This document shows, piece after piece, positions 54,272 through 62,901 of a stretch of 64,000 nt of DNA (positions within the stretch are counted from its first letter, which is position 1; the number at the start of each line of letters is the position of its first letter). Position numbers and translations under genes: made by a program. A model generated the notes under the pieces. It had not been told where the DNA came from. It made no database searches and was given only the letters and a program-made list of their open reading frames with translations. The stretch is from contig NZ_REEZ01000008.1 of assembly GCF_003990445.1 (NCBI RefSeq), positions 62,001 through 126,000 of the forward strand, read 5' to 3'. Source of the DNA: Pararhodobacter zhoushanensis. GTDB taxonomy: Bacteria; Pseudomonadota; Alphaproteobacteria; Rhodobacterales; Rhodobacteraceae.

Positions 54272-54272
54272 C

Positions 54273-55172
54273 TCAAATTCTCCGAACCGGCGGCTTGCCG
54301 AACAGCCCATACGGGCGCACCAGCAAAACCAGCAGCATCACAATATACGGGGCGACCGCGTCCAGCTCGGGCACGTAATAGATCGCCAGCACCCGCACGA
54401 GAGCAACGATGATCGCGGCGAGAGCCGCGCCTTCGATCTGACCCAGCCCGCCGATGGCGGCGACGGCAAAGGCCAGCACCATGGTGTCCGCGCCCAGACC
54501 GGGGGCCACACCCATCGTCGGCGTGGCCATCGCCCCACCCAGAGCCGCCAGAAACACGCCCAGCGTGAAGGCAAGCGTGAAAATGCGGCGCGTGTTGATG
54601 CCCATGGCTTCGGACACTTCGCGGTCGGCGACGACCACGGCCAGCAGCCTGCCAGTGCGCGTGTGGCGGATGAACAGTCGGGTGCCAAACAGGGCCACGG
54701 CAGCGATAGCGATCAGCAGCAGCTGATAATTCAGATAGATGATGCCGCCGATCTCACTGATACCCAGCAGCGCCATGGGTGTGTCGGCGTACAGCGACGA
54801 GACACCAAAGACGAGCCGCTGCAGGTCTTCAAGGATCAGGAACAGCGCGAAAGTCACCAGAATCTGCACGGCCTCGCCGCGCCCATAGGTCCAGCGCACC
54901 AGCGTCATTTCGATCAGCGGGCCAAACAGGGCAGCGACAAAGGCCGCCGAGAGCAACAGCGCAGGAAAGGTCAGCCATGGGTTCAGCCCGGCGCTGATGA
55001 TCCACAGGCCAAAACTGGCCGCGACATAGGCACCGATGGAATAAAGGCTGCCATGCGCCACGTTGAGCACTCGCAGCACGCTGAAGGCCAGCGTCAGGCC
55101 GAAGGCGACGAAAAAGATGATCGCGGCATTGGCCAGCGCATCGACAAACAGGGGTATCAGGGTCGAGACCAT
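54273..55172 (-). CDS. livH: Branched-chain-type ABC transporter permease, LivH-like
   Basis: A 299-residue membrane protein. The ATG at 55172 gives the usual LivH N-terminus (FVDALANAAIIFFVAFGLTLAFSVLRVLNVAHGSLYSIGAYVA in outline). Seen: RRIFTLAFTLGVFLAALGGAMA and VAAIGGLGQIEGAALAAIIVALVRVL, all standard. It is the second gene of the liv operon, downstream of the binding protein and a hairpin. Confidence 0.92.
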   Translation of the reverse strand: MVSTLIPLFVDALANAAIIFFVAFGLTLAFSVLRVLNVAHGSLYSIGAYVAASFGLWIISAGLNPWLTFPALLLSAAFVAALFGPLIEMTLVRWTYGRGEAVQILVTFALFLILEDLQRLVFGVSSLYADTPMALLGISEIGGIIYLNYQLLLIAIAAVALFGTRLFIRHTRTGRLLAVVVADREVSEAMGINTRRIFTLAFTLGVFLAALGGAMATPTMGVAPGLGADTMVLAFAVAAIGGLGQIEGAALAAIIVALVRVLAIYYVPELDAVAPYIVMLLVLLVRPYGLFGKPPVRRI

Positions 55173-55194
55173 GGGTTTCCTCGTGCAGATCGGG

Positions 55195-55227
55195 GGCGGC
55201 CCGGATCCCGTGCAGGACCGGGCCGCC
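55195..55227 (-). other. intercistronic hairpin between livK-type and livH genes
   Basis: A 10-bp perfect stem (GGCGGCCCGG-type arms, 55195-55204 and 55218-55227) with a 13-nt loop, just 3' of the binding-protein stop in the minus-strand transcript. No T-tract. Confidence 0.6.
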
Positions 55228-55233
55228 GGGTCA

Positions 55234-56526
55234 TCATTCGGCGGTAGCCGGAACGAGGAAGGGTGCAAAGAACTCTGGGCTGAGCGAGGCAATCCACGCG
55301 ATCGGATCTGTGCCCATCGGCGGCATCAGTGCCGATCCGTCAAAGCGCGTCAGCTGGGTCATCGCCGGATGGTCGACACCCTCGACAGCACCCACGGTGC
55401 CGACAATCTGATCGACGGGTGCATCGTTATCACCCCGGAAGGTGATCGTGCCGGTCATCGTCTCAACCGTCAGCCCCTCAAGTGCTGCAATCAGCGCAGC
55501 CGAATCCGGCCAGGCACCGTCATTGTCAGCAAGCGCCTTTTCATAAGCCGCTTGCAGCACCAGGAACGCGTTCACCATCTTCATCGTCGGAAACACCGGA
55601 TCCTCGCCGAACCGCGCGCGGTAGGCTTCAGCGAACGCACCGGCGCGGCCGATCTCGGTGGCCTCGGGCGAGCGCCAGTAACCGTCGCCCAGCACGCCAA
55701 CGATGGTGCCTTCGGGCACATCGACGGTTTGCAGGATCGTCTCACCCAGCGCCAGCACGACGGTGCTTTGCCGGAACAGACCGCGCGGCATCGCCTGACG
55801 CACGAAGTTTTCCAGATCAGCGCCCCAGAGGTTCGAGAAGATCACGTCGGGGCGCGCTGCCGACAGGCGCGAAATCTCGGTCTGATAGGTCGAGGCCCCC
55901 AGACGCGGGAACAGCTCGGCCACGATCTCGATCTCGGGGTTGATGGCTTGCAGCGTCGCCTGAACGATGGCGGCGGCATCATGGCCGAACGAATAGTCGG
56001 GGTTGATGAAAGCCACGCGGCGCACATCAGGATTCTGCGCCAGGAAGTACAGCGCATAGGCCATGAACTCGGGGATCGTGTTGCCGTTCGGGCGATAGTA
56101 GTACGACGATGCGCCGTCCAGCAGCAGCTGGTGGGTGTCGCAGTTCCACGCCAGCGTCGGCATTTGCAGCTGTTCGGTCACCGGGGCAAGCGCCAGACAA
56201 TTGCCCGAGGACAGCGCGGCGATCATCGCCTCGACCGTGCCACTTTCGGCCAGACGGCGGTATTCGGAAATCACGCCCTGCGCGCCCTGCCCCTCATCGA
56301 CATAGGTCGGCACGATCGGCACGCCACCGATGCCACCCTCGGCGTTGATCTGCTCGATGATCAGCTCGGCCCCCTGACGACCGGGCATCCCGTAAGCCGC
56401 TGCCGGCCCCGAGGTGAAGGTGAAGACGCCGACGCCCAGTTCAGCCGGGCGGTCCTGCGCTTGTGCCGCTCCGGTGACGGACAAGGCAGCCGCCAGCGCG
56501 ATGGAAAGGATTTTCGGATGTCTCAT
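55234..56526 (-). CDS. Branched-chain-type ABC transporter substrate-binding protein (LivK class)
   Basis: A 430-residue periplasmic binding protein; the ATG at 56526 begins MRHPKILSIALAAALSVTGAAQA, a clear signal peptide. Mature part: VGVFTFTSGPAAAYGMPGRQGAELIIEQINAEGGIGG in outline, VIAALSSGNCLALAPVTEQ-like region, NPDYSFGHDAAAIVQATLQ, and LFPRLGASTYQTEISRL. This Peripla_BP_6 class binds amino acids, amides, urea or aromatic compounds. With an amidase and an aromatic-type monooxygenase in the same probable regulon, an amide or aromatic ligand is more likely than leucine (inference). Confidence 0.9.
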   Translation of the reverse strand: MRHPKILSIALAAALSVTGAAQAQDRPAELGVGVFTFTSGPAAAYGMPGRQGAELIIEQINAEGGIGGVPIVPTYVDEGQGAQGVISEYRRLAESGTVEAMIAALSSGNCLALAPVTEQLQMPTLAWNCDTHQLLLDGASSYYYRPNGNTIPEFMAYALYFLAQNPDVRRVAFINPDYSFGHDAAAIVQATLQAINPEIEIVAELFPRLGASTYQTEISRLSAARPDVIFSNLWGADLENFVRQAMPRGLFRQSTVVLALGETILQTVDVPEGTIVGVLGDGYWRSPEATEIGRAGAFAEAYRARFGEDPVFPTMKMVNAFLVLQAAYEKALADNDGAWPDSAALIAALEGLTVETMTGTITFRGDNDAPVDQIVGTVGAVEGVDHPAMTQLTRFDGSALMPPMGTDPIAWIASLSPEFFAPFLVPATAE

Positions 56527-56597
56527 GTCGGGCACTCCCTGAGTGGTGCTTGGCTGCATGGTGTTTTGGTCTTTTGCCGTGACTCGACGATAATCGT

Positions 56598-56615
56598 CTT
56601 GTGAAATATCACAAG
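56598..56615. promoter_or_regulatory. palindromic operator CTTGTGA-N4-TCACAAG between livK and DUF2848 genes
   Basis: A perfect 7-bp inverted repeat with a 4-bp AATA spacer, 72 bp before the livK-type start and 113 bp before the DUF2848 start. Its core, read on the minus strand, is identical over 13 bp to the site at 62427-62439. Confidence 0.65.
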
Positions 56616-56728
56616 CACATTATTGTCTCAGCTGTCAAGAACGCCTCCCTGCCCAACCGCCTCCCCCCGTCTTCCGGCGTCAGGTTGGCCGTTCGACACG
56701 CAGTTTTTTTGCTTAAGGATCAAAGAAG

Positions 56729-57412
56729 ATGCAGCTTGAGATGACCCTGATCGACACCGCCAAAGCAGCTCCGCTTGCGGTTGAGATCGATACCATGGTG
56801 ATCGCCGGGTGGGCTGGCCGCGACGCGGCCGCCATGGAACACCACATCCGCGAACTCGAAGCTTTGGGCGTCAAACGCCCCACCGCGACGCCCACGTTTT
56901 ACCGTGTGGCAACGAATCGCCTGACCACGTCTGCACAGATCGAATGCAGTGGGCCGCATTCAAGCGGAGAGGCCGAAACGCTGATCGTTGCGCAACAGGA
57001 CCGGCTTTATGTCGGTCTGGGATCAGACCACACCGACCGCCATGTCGAGACTTTCGGCGTGGCTGTGTCCAAGCAGATCTGTGACAAGCCGATCGCCGAA
57101 ACGCTGTGGCCGCTGGACGAGGTTGCGGACCACTGGGACCAGCTGATTCTGCGCAGCTGGCTGACCACGGCGGAAGGCCGCGTGCTTTACCAGGAAGGCA
57201 CGGTCGGCAGCTTGCTGAGCCCGCAGGATCTGATCGCGCGCTATACGGATGGCGGCACCTTGCCCAATGGGACGGCGATGATGGGCGGCACGATGCCTGC
57301 AATCGGTGGCGTACGCGCGGGCCAGCGGTTCGACTGTGCGTTGATCGACCCTGTTCTTTCGCGGGAAATCAAATTGGCGTATGACATTCTGGAATTGCCG
57401 ATTGCAGGGTGA
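56729..57412 (+). CDS. DUF2848 family protein
   Basis: A 227-residue protein of the DUF2848 family. Seen: MVIAGWAGRDAAAMEHHIRELEALGV near the start, RLTTSAQIECSGPHSSGEAETLIV (the most conserved stretch, around residue 75), VGLGSDHTDRHVE, and the C-terminal GGTLPNGTAMMGGTMPAIGGV. The pattern vaguely recalls fumarylacetoacetate-hydrolase-like folds, but I do not know an established reaction. It is divergent from the liv operon and overlaps the GntR gene (GTGA), so it belongs to the same catabolic unit as the amidase and HpaB-like proteins. Confidence 0.8.
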   Translation: MQLEMTLIDTAKAAPLAVEIDTMVIAGWAGRDAAAMEHHIRELEALGVKRPTATPTFYRVATNRLTTSAQIECSGPHSSGEAETLIVAQQDRLYVGLGSDHTDRHVETFGVAVSKQICDKPIAETLWPLDEVADHWDQLILRSWLTTAEGRVLYQEGTVGSLLSPQDLIARYTDGGTLPNGTAMMGGTMPAIGGVRAGQRFDCALIDPVLSREIKLAYDILELPIAG

Positions 57413-58116
57413 CACGAGTGGCGGAAGAAAAAGCAGTTTTGGGCGGCGCGGCAGACACCGCGTCCCCTCCCGCCCGCCGCATATCGTTGCGTGATCAGGC
57501 GTATGAAACGATTAAACAGCAGATCGTGCGGTGCGAGCTGCGCCCGGGCGAAGCGATCACCGTGACCGACGTCGCCAACGCACTTAACCTTGGACGCACA
57601 CCGGTGATACAGGCCATCGACCGGCTTGCCGTCGATGGTCTGGTTGAGGTGATGCCCCGCAAAGGCGTCGTCGTTTCGCCTGTCAGCATGAATGATTTCG
57701 TCGAGATCGTCGAGATGCGCGCGCTCAATGAGGGGCAGGCTGCCCGCTGGGCAGCCGAACGCGCTTCGCCCGTCGCGGTTGAGCGGATGGCCGCGAATGT
57801 CGAGGCAACATGGACCGCCGCGAAACGGGGCGCGCTGGAGGACATGATCGATTGCGACCGCGAGTTTCACCGCATGCTCAGCGGCGCGGCGCGCAACGCG
57901 ATCCTGACCGAGTTTCTCAGCAACCTGCACGACCGCTCGCTGCGTTTCTGGTTCCTGTCGCTGCGCGCACCGGACCACAACATGCGGGTCTGCGAGCAGC
58001 ACTCAGCGATTGTCGAGAGCATCCGCGCCCGCAACGCCGATGCCGCCGAACAGGCAATGCGCGATCATATCACCGCTTTCAGCCGCAACCTGACGGATCA
58101 GATCGGGCTGAGCTGA
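57409..58116 (+). CDS. GntR-family regulator, FCD (FadR) type
   Basis: A 235-residue regulator starting at GTG 57409 inside the DUF2848 stop. Seen: GntR HTH (LRDQAYETIKQQIVRCELRPGEAITVTDVANALNLGRTPVIQAIDRLAVDGLVEV in outline) and an all-helical FCD effector domain with DREFHRMLSGAARN and a late EQHSAIVESI. FCD domains bind small carboxylates, often with a metal. It is a candidate binder for the palindrome at 56598-56615 and for the matching site before the MarR operon. A GTG nine bases later is an alternative start. Confidence 0.9.
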   Translation: MTRVAEEKAVLGGAADTASPPARRISLRDQAYETIKQQIVRCELRPGEAITVTDVANALNLGRTPVIQAIDRLAVDGLVEVMPRKGVVVSPVSMNDFVEIVEMRALNEGQAARWAAERASPVAVERMAANVEATWTAAKRGALEDMIDCDREFHRMLSGAARNAILTEFLSNLHDRSLRFWFLSLRAPDHNMRVCEQHSAIVESIRARNADAAEQAMRDHITAFSRNLTDQIGLS

Positions 58117-58117
58117 G

Positions 58118-59452
58118 TTAGCGCGCCAGAACCGCCTCAACCGCGCGTGCCAAGGCCAGCAGGCGACGGTCCTGCATCGTTTCACCCATCAGGCTGAGCC
58201 CGATGGGCAAGCCATCGACCGGCAGTGGCAACGAGATCGCGCAGCGGTCGAGCAGATTGGCGACAGTCGGATTGCGCAGGCACAGCAGGTTGGTCTGGCC
58301 ATAAAGCGCCTCGTCTGCGTCCAGATCGGCGATGCGCGGCGCGGTGATCGGCACGGTGGGCATTAGGACGGCGGCAAAGGGTTGGGTCGCCGCGTCGGCC
58401 CGCGCGATCATGGCGCTGCGCTCGGTCAACAAGGCCTGCAGTTCGCCCGGCTCCTGCGTTTCGCCGCGCAGGATGCGCACCGACACGCGTGGATCATAGG
58501 CGTCGCGCTGTGTGGCAAGCAGCGCCTTGTGCACCGCCAGCGCCTCGGCCGCGACGATGCCGCCGCGCGCGTTGAGCGTGGGCAGACGGTCGAGGTCCGG
58601 CAGCGTCAGCGACACCAGCGTCACCCCTGCGGCCTCCAGCCGTTTGAGGGCGGCGGCATAGGCGCCGGCTACCTCGGGGGTCATGTCGTCGGTGACGTAA
58701 TTTTCCAGCACACCAAAGCGCAGGCCCGACAGGTCAGGCTGCTCGGTGCTGTACGTGTCATCGCCGGTCAGCGCTGCGTCGATCAAGGCGCAGCAATCGG
58801 CGGTTTTCGCAATCGGCCCAATGGAATCAAGCGTTTGCGACAGCGGATAGGTGCCTCCCGCTTCCACGCGCCGGGCGGTCGGCTTGAACCCGGTCAGCCC
58901 GCAGAACGCCGCCGGGATGCGGCACGAGCCGCCGGTATCCGTGCCCAAACCCGCCGCCGCCATGCCGTCCGCCACCGACACCGCCGCGCCCGAGGACGAG
59001 CCGCCGGGAATGCGGCTGCGGTCCGCCGGGTTGCCTGGCGTGCCGTAATGCGGGTTCATGCCGAGGCCGGAATAGGCGAATTCGGTCATGTTGGTGTGGC
59101 CCATGACCACCATCCCCGCCGCGCGCAACCGCGCCACCGGGGCGGCATCAGAGCGGGCCGGGGTGGCCTGCGCCAGAACACGGGAACCCGCGTGGGTCAC
59201 TTTGCCGTCGATATCAAACAGCGCCTTGATCGACACCGGGATGCCCGCCAGCATCGGCAGCGCCTCGCCGCGCGCGCGGGCCTCGTCGGTCAGACGGGCC
59301 TGCGCGAAACTGCGGTCGGGGTCGATCATGGTGAAGGCGCGTGCGCCCTCGCCCGCCGGGTCAAGGATGCGCTCAAGGCATCCTTGCGCCAGCGCCAGCG
59401 CGGTGGTTTCGCCCGCCGCCAGACGGCGGGCCAGATCGCGGATCGGTTCCAT
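58118..59452 (-). CDS. Amidase, amidase-signature family
   Basis: A 444-residue amidase. Start ATG at 59452, overlapping the cupin stop by one base. The Ser-cisSer-Lys triad is visible: Lys in GIPVSIKALFDIDG, the glycine/serine-rich PGGSSSGAAVSVADGMAAAGLGTDTGGSCRIPAAFCGLTGFKPT in outline, containing both serines. Such enzymes hydrolyse amides, including aryl and short-chain ones, in the cytoplasm. It is the last gene of the MarR-led minus-strand operon and ends two bases from the convergent GntR gene. Confidence 0.92.
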   Translation of the reverse strand: MEPIRDLARRLAAGETTALALAQGCLERILDPAGEGARAFTMIDPDRSFAQARLTDEARARGEALPMLAGIPVSIKALFDIDGKVTHAGSRVLAQATPARSDAAPVARLRAAGMVVMGHTNMTEFAYSGLGMNPHYGTPGNPADRSRIPGGSSSGAAVSVADGMAAAGLGTDTGGSCRIPAAFCGLTGFKPTARRVEAGGTYPLSQTLDSIGPIAKTADCCALIDAALTGDDTYSTEQPDLSGLRFGVLENYVTDDMTPEVAGAYAAALKRLEAAGVTLVSLTLPDLDRLPTLNARGGIVAAEALAVHKALLATQRDAYDPRVSVRILRGETQEPGELQALLTERSAMIARADAATQPFAAVLMPTVPITAPRIADLDADEALYGQTNLLCLRNPTVANLLDRCAISLPLPVDGLPIGLSLMGETMQDRRLLALARAVEAVLAR

Positions 59453-59838
59453 CACTGGTCCTGATCGTAATAGTGGATCTCCAGCAGCACGCAGCCGCCC
59501 TCGGACTTGAACGGTCCATGATAGGCACCGGGCGGACGGCAGGCATAGGTGTTGGGCGCAAAGGCTTCGCCCCCTTCCCCGTTCGCATCATTGCCAACCG
59601 TCAGATCGCCTGAGACGAGGTAAACCTCTTCCCAATACTCATGCACGAAGGGCGCAGTGGTGAAGACACCGGCATCGAAGCGCAACAGCCGCGTGCGGTT
59701 GCCGAACTTGCGCTCTTCGTCGAGGTATCCGGCCAGATATTTCTGCTTGATGCCCTCAGGGTAGCCCGGCGGGGTGTGCCAGCCGTCCGTCCCCATGTCG
59801 ATGGCGTGGAATTCCTTGTGTTCCTTGTCGATGGTCAT
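59452..59838 (-). CDS. Cupin-domain protein
   Basis: A 128-residue single-cupin protein. Seen: PFVHEYWEEVYLVSGDLTVGNDANGE as the first cupin motif (metal His and Glu) and YACRPPGAYHGPFKSEGGCVLLEIHYY as the second. It could be a small dioxygenase, isomerase or sensor; the metal-ligand pattern HxxxxEE...H is present. It lies between the HpaB-like monooxygenase (4-bp gap) and the amidase in one operon, suggesting a step on the hydroxylated intermediate. Confidence 0.82.
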   Translation of the reverse strand: MTIDKEHKEFHAIDMGTDGWHTPPGYPEGIKQKYLAGYLDEERKFGNRTRLLRFDAGVFTTAPFVHEYWEEVYLVSGDLTVGNDANGEGGEAFAPNTYACRPPGAYHGPFKSEGGCVLLEIHYYDQDQ

Positions 59839-59842
59839 GGGG

Positions 59843-61324
59843 TCACTCCGCTGCGGTTTTCAGGTGCGCCAGCTCGTCGTCGAGCGCGTAGGTGTCGAGC
59901 ATCCGGTTGACCAGCCCGGTCGAGCTGTCCCAATCGAAGGTCCGAAAGGCGTGGTTCTTGGTCACAAAGGTCGCCCCTGCGTAGAACATCTCATACTGCG
60001 TATGGCGAGAGGCGAATTCCGAACCAATGGCATCCCAGGCAAGTTTGAAGAACTTCACCCGGCCTTCGGAATCGGTGGTCGGCGATTGCTGGGTCTTGCC
60101 GATCAGCGCGCGGGTTTGAGGATCGGCAAAGTCAGCCAGCGACGAGGGCAGCATGATCAGCCCGCCCCCGGCCAGCTCGCGCAGCGAGCCGATGAAGGCG
60201 TTATAGCTTTGCTGGGTCAGAACTTGCGCCGCGTAAAGCGTGGCGGCGTCGGGTACGAAATAGCCGTTGTGATGGGTGCCCTTGACCTCCATCGAATGCA
60301 CCAGCGCATCGACCAACGTGCATTGCGCCGACACCTGCCCCAAGGCCTCGCGCACCGCCGGGAAAGCGATGATGCCGTTGGTCTCGGCGATCTTGCGCGC
60401 GATCCCGGCCAGAAAGCGCATTTTCACCATCAGACGGATCTGCGCCTGATAGTTCTGATACACATGCGCCGGGGTCGCGTGGAACTGCGCGGCGGTCATC
60501 TTGATGTCCTGGTTGATGAAGACCCGGTCCCACGGCACCTTGACGTCATCGAAATAGAGAACCGCGTCATTCTCGTCGAACCGCGAGGCCAGCGGATAGT
60601 CGAACACGCTGGACGCCGCCGCCTCATAGCTTTTGCGCGACAGGACTTTCAGACCCTTGGTGTTCATCGGGATCGCAAAGGACACCGCATAGCGTTCCTC
60701 GCCTTCGCGCAGCGGCTGGATGCAGGTGACGAAGACCTCGTTGGCGACAATGCCACCCGTCGCCAGCATCTTGGCGCCGCGAATGGTCAGGCCTTCGGCG
60801 TCCTGATCGACCACACCGGCCGACAGGAACGGATCGGCCTGCTCATGCGCAGCCTTTGAGCGGTCGGCCTGCGGGTTGATGATCACATAGGTCAGATACA
60901 GTTCGTTATCACGGGCGTAGCGGTAATAGCTTTCCAGCGCCCCTGCCCGTTCCTTGTCGTAAGCCTCGAAGGCGGGCAGTCCCATCACCATGCCCGAAAT
61001 GCACGAGGCGACGTGATCCGGTGCGCGGCCCAGAAAACCGCCATGCAGTTCGGTCCAGGCGACCAGCGCCTTGCGACGCTCGACCAGCTCGTCAAAGCTG
61101 CGCGGCAGTTGCCAGATGCGGTTGGCGCGCGAGCCGTCACCGGTGTCAAACGTCATCAGCTCGACGTTCTCGGGCGCAGACTGGAAGTCATACAGCTTGG
61201 CGACCGACTGCACGGTCTGGCGAAAGGCGGGGTGGGTCGTGACGTCGCCAGCGGGTGTGCCGTCAATCGTTACCTGACGGCCATCCTGCAACGAGGCTAC
61301 GTGGTCTTTTCCGGTCTTCAGCAT
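59843..61324 (-). CDS. HpaB-family flavin-dependent monooxygenase, oxygenase component
   Basis: A 493-residue two-component flavin monooxygenase of the 4-hydroxyphenylacetate 3-hydroxylase (HpaB) family. The start at 61324 gives MLKTGKDHVASLQDGRQVTIDG, the usual N-terminus. Seen: FLGRAPDHVASCISGMVMGLPAFE, YVIINPQADRSKAAHEQADPFLSAGVV, DDVKVPWDRVFINQD and the late GRVKFFKLAWDAIGSEFASRHTQYEMFYAGA. Known members hydroxylate phenols, chlorophenols or precursors of siderophores using FADH2 from a partner reductase, which here is the next gene upstream (61347). Exact substrate is open. Confidence 0.9.
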   Translation of the reverse strand: MLKTGKDHVASLQDGRQVTIDGTPAGDVTTHPAFRQTVQSVAKLYDFQSAPENVELMTFDTGDGSRANRIWQLPRSFDELVERRKALVAWTELHGGFLGRAPDHVASCISGMVMGLPAFEAYDKERAGALESYYRYARDNELYLTYVIINPQADRSKAAHEQADPFLSAGVVDQDAEGLTIRGAKMLATGGIVANEVFVTCIQPLREGEERYAVSFAIPMNTKGLKVLSRKSYEAAASSVFDYPLASRFDENDAVLYFDDVKVPWDRVFINQDIKMTAAQFHATPAHVYQNYQAQIRLMVKMRFLAGIARKIAETNGIIAFPAVREALGQVSAQCTLVDALVHSMEVKGTHHNGYFVPDAATLYAAQVLTQQSYNAFIGSLRELAGGGLIMLPSSLADFADPQTRALIGKTQQSPTTDSEGRVKFFKLAWDAIGSEFASRHTQYEMFYAGATFVTKNHAFRTFDWDSSTGLVNRMLDTYALDDELAHLKTAAE

Positions 61325-61346
61325 GGGGTGTCTCCTGTTGGGGCAG

Positions 61347-61868
61347 TCAGTAATGAATGTCGAGCGGCCAGAGCGGCGGCGCGGCCTGGCCCCGGTCGAG
61401 GCTGGCGTAGCGGCCTTGGGCAAAGACCAGCGGGTGTCGGTCGGCATGGGCGGTGAAACGGACGATCCGGGCGATGAACAACACATGGTCGCCGCCGTCG
61501 TGGCGGGTATGGGCGGCGCATTCAAACCGGGCCGCCGCGCCCGGCAACAGCGGCGCGTCACCGTGGCCGGGGGTATGCGCGATCCCCTCCCACTTGGCAC
61601 CGGGGCGGGCGAAGCGGTTGGACAGATCTTGCTGGTTTTCCGCCAAAGCGTGGATCGCATAGGCCTGCGCCCGCTCCCATTGCGGCAACCCTCGTGCGCG
61701 CTTGTCGATCGAAAACAGGACCAGCGCCGGGTCCAGCGAGAGGGCGTTGAATGAGCTCATCGTCATACCGAGCAGTTCACCGTCCACCCGCGTCGTCATC
61801 ACACAGACGCCAGTCGGGAACTGCCCCAGCGCGCGGCGCAAAGCCATTGGGTCCGGCGCGTCGGTCAT
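61347..61868 (-). CDS. Flavin reductase (HpaC-like)
   Basis: A 173-residue NAD(P)H:flavin oxidoreductase. Seen: LGQFPTGVCVMTTRVDGELLGMTMSSFNALSLDPALVLFSIDKRARGLPQW in outline and AVHALAENQQDLSNRFA, the flavin-binding core, with DHVLFIARIVRF at the end. It supplies reduced flavin to the HpaB-like oxygenase directly downstream on the minus strand. Its start overlaps the MarR stop by four bases, so the regulator and the two monooxygenase components are cotranscribed. Confidence 0.9.
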   Translation of the reverse strand: MTDAPDPMALRRALGQFPTGVCVMTTRVDGELLGMTMSSFNALSLDPALVLFSIDKRARGLPQWERAQAYAIHALAENQQDLSNRFARPGAKWEGIAHTPGHGDAPLLPGAAARFECAAHTRHDGGDHVLFIARIVRFTAHADRHPLVFAQGRYASLDRGQAAPPLWPLDIHY

Positions 61869-62407
61869 AGGGTCTCTCCACTATCATCGAGCAGGTAGTC
61901 CGCCAGCGTCACCGCCCGCTCGGCACTGCGACGCAAGGCGTGGATGGTGCGGCACTGGCGCTCGAAATCGTCGCGCGACAGTGGCTCGAAGATCGCGTCG
62001 TTGATCTCGCATTGCAGCGGTGCGAGCTGGCGCAGCAACGCGTGGCCGCTGTCGCTGACGCTAAGCCGCACACGTCGCAGGTCGTCGGGGTTGGGTGCCT
62101 TGTCGAGCACGCCGATCTTGACCAGCTTCTTGGTTTCAACCGTCACGAACGGCGCGGACAGGCCCAGTTGATCGGCAAGTTCCTTGACGCCGACACCATA
62201 GTCTCCCTGCAGCTGCCGGATGGTCACCAGCAGCGTGTATTGCACACCCGTCAAGCCGATGAACCCGCCGAACCGTGCCCGCACATGCTCAAGGCTGGCG
62301 AGCAGCGACAGCATGTCATGCAGCATGTTGCGGAAGTTCGAATCCGAGTTGCCGACGAGCAGTTCTTCGCGGCTGACAGTCAGGTCGGTGCGGGGAGAGG
62401 CATCCAT
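61865..62407 (-). CDS. MarR-family transcriptional regulator, first gene of the hpaB-like operon
   Basis: A 180-residue MarR protein. Seen: HTH region VGVKELADQLGLSAPFVTVETKKLVKIGVLDKAPN and the wing DDLRRVRLSVSDSG. As the first gene of the operon it is likely autoregulated and responds to a phenolic or amide substrate. The palindromic site at 62428-62439 lies only 21 bp before its start codon, where a repressor would block transcription. It heads MarR, flavin reductase, HpaB-type, cupin, amidase. Confidence 0.9.
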   Translation of the reverse strand: MDASPRTDLTVSREELLVGNSDSNFRNMLHDMLSLLASLEHVRARFGGFIGLTGVQYTLLVTIRQLQGDYGVGVKELADQLGLSAPFVTVETKKLVKIGVLDKAPNPDDLRRVRLSVSDSGHALLRQLAPLQCEINDAIFEPLSRDDFERQCRTIHALRRSAERAVTLADYLLDDSGETL

Positions 62408-62426
62408 CGAATCGCTCTGCTGTTGC

Positions 62427-62439
62427 TGTGATATTTCAC
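62427..62439. promoter_or_regulatory. operator-like TGTGATATTTCAC before the MarR operon
   Basis: A 13-bp sequence identical (in opposite orientation) to the core of the palindrome at 56598-56615 (GTGAAATATCACA, 56601-56613). It ends 20 bp upstream of the MarR start. Near-symmetric as GTGA-N4-TCAC. Confidence 0.6.
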
Positions 62440-62901
62440 TAATGATTAGGCAACCTAACTATCTTGTCAAACTAAATTTGCACCGCATGGCTGCGGCAGG
62501 CCCCGACAGCGCAGGAAACCGGTGTGCGTTGTCGCGCCAAATCGGTTCGCCGCCACCCAGCCGAAAAGGCGAAAAGACTGCGCTAGAGGATGCTGCCCTT
62601 CAGAGTCTTGTGCCCCCGTAACAGCCTGCTGACGTCAGGCATTCCTGGATCGCCCGGTCTGGTCGCGTCTGCGTGGCGAACGCTCTGGCCGGTGCATGGC
62701 AGCCGTTGCGTTCACATCCGCGCTCGCTACAGTTGCATGCGGACGACCGGGTCCGGCTCAGCTTGCCCCGAACGCGCGCCTCGGCTGGTTCGATCGGGCC
62801 ACCAGTGGCGGATCATCCGGCAAAAGGAAGCCTTGCGCGAACCGAGGCAATGACGCGACCTTGTTCAGAATACTGCTCGGCACCTCCGACGGAGACCTAC
62901 G
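62440..62901. other. intergenic region before the desaturase gene
   Basis: About 460 bp without a convincing gene. It starts with an AT-rich promoter stretch for the MarR operon (to about 62480) and ends with the ribosome site (GGAGACC) of the next gene. Short frames inside it have no recognisable domains. Confidence 0.5.

Noticed and set aside
62590-62853. Short frames between the MarR operon and the desaturase gene as real genes
   Set aside because: No ribosome site at the starts, no recognisable domain and overlapping frames of similar length.
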